A stretch of DNA of 22,775 bases from a bacterium (GTDB lineage: Bacteria > Patescibacteria > ABY1 > BM507 > VMTK01). The DNA lies in assembly GCA_030641105.1 (NCBI GenBank), contig DAOWHZ010000002.1, forward strand, positions 1 to 22,775, in the 5' to 3' direction. Both the position numbers and the translations under genes were made by a program. A model generated the notes under the pieces. The model ran no database searches. It worked only from the letters and a program-made list of their open reading frames with translations, and had not been told where the DNA came from. Shown here piece by piece: positions 20,316 to 22,775 of this stretch. How positions within the stretch are numbered: position 1 is the first letter of the stretch; every line of letters begins with the position of its first letter.

Positions 20316-21875
20316 ATGAGCGACAAACAAAAAAGAAGGGATTGGGAAAGTGATCTTTCTGACCATAAAAGAGATAAAAAAATACTAAAGCCTCCTTTTC
20401 TTCAAATAGGTAACATGAAGACTGCCTCCTGGATAAACGATAGACTCCCAGAAATGCTTTGGGCAGTTTTAATCATAGGGAATATAAAAAGAGATATTGC
20501 GCTTAATGCTTTTAGGTCTATAGCAAAATTTGTTCAACAAAACAAAGAGTGCTACAACATAACAATCACGGGCATAAGTAATTTTTCTGAAGATAAAAGA
20601 ACGGCATTTATAAAAACCTTAACTAGCTTCTCAAAAGAAATAAAAGATGCATTAAGACCTTTATTGTTATTTGATAATTTACCTTCAAAAAAAGACTGGG
20701 AAAAAGGATTAGACAAACCTATTCCCGATGAAGATTGGCAAAAAATTGGACAAGGTGTAATTAAAACTTTTTGGCACCAATCCGAAGAAGCAACTGATTG
20801 TCGTTGGATAAAACTATTCGCCCAAATACTAGGAGAAAAACTAAAATTTGTCAGAAAAGACCCAAAAGCTGACAAAAAATCACCTGGTATTGATGAAAGC
20901 TCAATTGAGAAAAAATTAAGAGGTATTTATGAATACCCAAATTATGGTGATTTACGTTATATCCGTCCTTTTATTAGAGCTGGAGAAATCACACCAGATC
21001 CTAAAGATATGAATCAGGAGAATAAATGGGCGTCTGAATTTTGGCAGTTCTGCTATGATAATACATCTTGCATGCCTGAGGAAGCGGCAAATAAAAAAAT
21101 TGAAAAAAGAAAAAACGAGTTATCTGAAGAAATAGAAAAAACTCGAGGCCACTTCTTTAAAGAGACAGCAGATGTCCGAAATAAACTTATTAGTCATTTT
21201 TTTAATACCTCTAAAACAACCGATATTGACCCAAGACACGAGGGCGCATTCGGTCTTGCATTATACGGTTTGACTCTCTTTATTGAAATTAACTTCTACA
21301 GAACTTCATCTTCAATTACAGCTAGACTTGGATTAAGAGCTTTGGTTGAATGCTATATAGTTTTTATGTACTGCTTACATAATGAAAAGAAAGAACCAAA
21401 AATCTGGGAAGATTATCGAAGCTTCGGCGTAGGTCAAATAAAACTTATTTATACAAAGCTTAAAAAGTTTGATAAACAAGTCAGTAGTATGAATCTTGAC
21501 GAATTAGACCTTATAGCGAACGAAGACAAATCTGTTGAATTTACAGCTATTAATCTTGGACACTGGGATAATACAGACCTTAGAAAAATGAGCGAGGAAG
21601 TTGGATTAAAAGATATATATGACAAATACTATAATTATTCTTCAGGCTTTATCCATGTTAGCTGGGGATCAGTTAGGGAGTCAGTATATCAAACATGTAT
21701 TAATCCTTTGCATCGTTATCATAGAGTGCCAACATATGACCTTCCTCTTATGCAAAGTGTATTACCAGACGCTAGAAATATCACTAACAAAATACTTGAT
21801 TGTCTTTCTGAAGCATTTCCAGATTTTAAATTTAGAATAAAAGAATATAAAATAAACAAGGAGCAAAAAAAATAA
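20316..21875 (+). CDS. DUF5677 family protein (cassette cargo)
   Basis: 519 residues. The C-terminal half carries the DUF5677 pattern: FIEINFYRTSSSITARLGLR followed by ALVECYIVFMYCL (about 325-357), then after about 85 residues IYDKYYNYSSGFIHVSWGSV. The N-terminal half (KRDWESDLSDHKRDKKILKP, PEMLWAVLIIGNIKRD) is helical and not recognised. All soluble. Function unknown; DUF5677 proteins often occur in mobile and defence-rich regions. Only gene of cassette unit 3. No Shine-Dalgarno; a hairpin and a short ORF precede it. Confidence 0.75.
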   Translation: MSDKQKRRDWESDLSDHKRDKKILKPPFLQIGNMKTASWINDRLPEMLWAVLIIGNIKRDIALNAFRSIAKFVQQNKECYNITITGISNFSEDKRTAFIKTLTSFSKEIKDALRPLLLFDNLPSKKDWEKGLDKPIPDEDWQKIGQGVIKTFWHQSEEATDCRWIKLFAQILGEKLKFVRKDPKADKKSPGIDESSIEKKLRGIYEYPNYGDLRYIRPFIRAGEITPDPKDMNQENKWASEFWQFCYDNTSCMPEEAANKKIEKRKNELSEEIEKTRGHFFKETADVRNKLISHFFNTSKTTDIDPRHEGAFGLALYGLTLFIEINFYRTSSSITARLGLRALVECYIVFMYCLHNEKKEPKIWEDYRSFGVGQIKLIYTKLKKFDKQVSSMNLDELDLIANEDKSVEFTAINLGHWDNTDLRKMSEEVGLKDIYDKYYNYSSGFIHVSWGSVRESVYQTCINPLHRYHRVPTYDLPLMQSVLPDARNITNKILDCLSEAFPDFKFRIKEYKINKEQKK

Positions 21876-21878
21876 TGA

Positions 21879-21930
21879 GTCTTGGCTCCAGGGCATTCAC
21901 CCCCTACCCCCTCTACCCTTTCGCCAAGAC
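21879..21930. terminator. Hairpin after the DUF5677 gene
   Basis: GTCTTGGC / GCCAAGAC is a perfect 8-bp stem with a C-rich loop of 36 bases, followed by AAAAATC. It lies 3 bp after the stop. There is no T-run on plus, so termination is uncertain. Confidence 0.4.
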
Positions 21931-21992
21931 AAAAATCAAATTATAGATTGATTGAATAAAACCTATTAACAAATTTTAAAGATAAAAAATTT

Positions 21993-22030
21993 ACATCATA
22001 TAACACGGGATATCTGGCAACGCCTTTTCG
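21993..22030 (+). other. Left half of an attC-like site (C)
   Basis: ACATCATATAACACGGGATA matches the left half of site B at almost every base, but no complementary right half follows before the next gene at 22059. It looks like a truncated site at the end of the array. Confidence 0.55.
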
Positions 22031-22058
22031 ATAAATAAGCTAATAATTTTTACATAAC

Positions 22059-22580
22059 ATGGATAATTTTGCAGCGTTTATAATTATAATCGTCGTACTC
22101 GGAGTATTATTTTATTTTTTCAAGGATAAAATTTATATTTTTTTTAGACGTGATGAAGAACAACTTCCTTTTAAAAGAAAAGAATTTTTAATGAACATTC
22201 CTGAAAGAAAATTTTTTGAACAGCTGCAACAATTGATTCCAGATAATTATGCAGTTTTTCCTCAAATCGTGTTAAGTAGTATTGTTAATATAACTGCACC
22301 AAAAAATGAAACTTACAAATACAGAAATAAAATTAATAGAAAAACAATTGACTTTGTCATTTTTGAAAAACCATATTACAAACCAGTTATCGCGATAGAA
22401 TACGACGGAAAAACTCACAATTACCCTAGTAGGATAAAAAGAGATGTTGAAGTGAAAAAAATATTAGATAACTCTGGAATAAAAAATTTTCATGTTAAGC
22501 ACCAAAAAAATATAAATTTTGAAGAAATAAAAAATGAAATAAAAAATTTATTATTTATATATAGAAAGGAGGTGAATTAA
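22059..22580 (+). CDS. DUF2726 family nuclease-like protein with membrane anchor
   Basis: 173 residues. One N-terminal helix (FAAFIIIIVVLGVLFYFF, about 4-21), then the DUF2726 domain: IPERKFFEQLQQLIPDNYAV, FPQIVLSSIV, IDFVIFEKPYYKPVIAIEYD, GKTHNYPSRIKRDVEVKKIL and NSGIKNFHVK. The IDFVI, IEYDGKTH and RD residues resemble a PD-(D/E)XK-like core. Function unknown. It directly follows half-site C; its last codons contain the ribosome site of the next gene, whose ATG abuts its stop. Whether it is a cassette is unclear. Confidence 0.8.
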   Translation: MDNFAAFIIIIVVLGVLFYFFKDKIYIFFRRDEEQLPFKRKEFLMNIPERKFFEQLQQLIPDNYAVFPQIVLSSIVNITAPKNETYKYRNKINRKTIDFVIFEKPYYKPVIAIEYDGKTHNYPSRIKRDVEVKKILDNSGIKNFHVKHQKNINFEEIKNEIKNLLFIYRKEVN

Positions 22581-22775
22581 ATGAAAATAGCGATAAGTTC
22601 AACGGGAAAAAATTTAGAAAGCGAAGTTGACGCGAGATTTGGCAGATGTCCTTATTTTTTAATTGTTGAAATTGATGATAAAAAAATGATAAATATAAAA
22701 GCAATTGAAAATACAGCGGCCGGACAAATGGGCGGAGCCGGAATAACAGCGGCTGAAATTGTTGCCAATGAAAAA
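22581..22775 (+). CDS. Second NifX-like (COG1433) protein, 3' end outside window
   Basis: Frame open to the window edge, 65 residues visible: MKIAISSTGKNLESEVDARF, GRCPYFLIVEID, then NTAAGQMGGAGITAAEIVAN. Same family as the gene at 18986, but closer to the standard form with the RFGRCPYF motif. A strong AAAGGAGGTG lies 7 bp upstream, within the end of the DUF2726 gene. Confidence 0.88.
   Translation, partial: MKIAISSTGKNLESEVDARFGRCPYFLIVEIDDKKMINIKAIENTAAGQMGGAGITAAEIVANEK

Larger units (their letters stand above)
20179..22004 (+). mobile_element. Cassette unit 3: DUF5677 protein
   Basis: The left end GTTATATGAAATAAATTTTT and the right end read inward GTTATATGATGTAAATTTTT match at 18 of 20. 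A further perfect 19-bp block, ATTTGTTAATAGGTTTTAT (20205-20223), is inverted at 21956-21974. Terminal inverted repeats are 45 and 49 bp. One gene. Confidence 0.62.

Noticed and set aside
18986..22775. Nitrogenase cluster
   Set aside because: Two NifX-like single-domain proteins are present, but no nifHDK, nifE/N or nifB radical-SAM gene; such proteins are common in non-fixing anaerobes.

Overview
The window is AT-rich and tightly packed, with short intergenic gaps, several genes lacking a visible Shine-Dalgarno sequence, and many short repeats. Small one-copy housekeeping genes, the absence of long metabolic operons and the style of the intergenic repeats suggest a member of the Candidatus Patescibacteria (CPR, Parcubacteria-like). 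This is inference from style; no rRNA or tRNA gene is present to confirm it.

Layout. 1-836: end of a membrane protein and a bacterial PH-domain membrane protein. 896-3665: queA (tRNA queuosine) convergent with recQ; queA carries two in-frame palindromes. 3782-6688: pyrimidine synthesis, pyrC convergent with a fused PyrK-PyrD dihydroorotate dehydrogenase. 6827-9431: one-carbon genes folD and glyA on the minus strand, with a 67-residue coiled-coil protein between them. 9444-9876: a cryptic minus-strand transcription unit with its own promoter, palindromic operator-like site, two tiny ORFs with ribosome sites and a terminator. 9881-14484: DUF523, a zinc-ribbon-like protein, an HD phosphohydrolase, DUF134 regulator, DUF5320, an Ig-like surface protein, YraN and a small membrane protein. 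16378-19291: methyltransferase, rnhB, a permease split into two overlapping genes, and a NifX-like (COG1433) protein; a second COG1433 protein starts at 22581.

The most interesting part is 14.5-22.0 kb. Three gene units (14679-16228 on minus; 19428-20127 and 20179-22004 on plus) share one architecture. Each starts with a GTT core and the pattern TTRKRTRAAAT, ends with ACATYAYMTAAC, carries unit-specific terminal inverted repeats of 25-76 bp, and is followed by an attC-like hairpin or half-hairpin. The first unit at each locus is preceded by a 28-29 bp site shaped like a Xer dif site (arm AGTTCGTATAW, 6-7 bp centre, arm TTRKRTRAAAT). This looks like an integron-like cassette array with a dif-like entry site and no recombinase in the window. 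Cargo: a cysteine hydrolase plus methyltransferase, a membrane protein, and a DUF5677 protein; a DUF2726 protein follows.

Other themes are leaderless starts placed 5-6 nt after a -10 box (queA, rnhB, the first permease half), a recurring class of 7-9 bp repeats arranged as inverted pairs at gene ends that sometimes supply C-terminal codons, and clear rho-independent terminators between most units.
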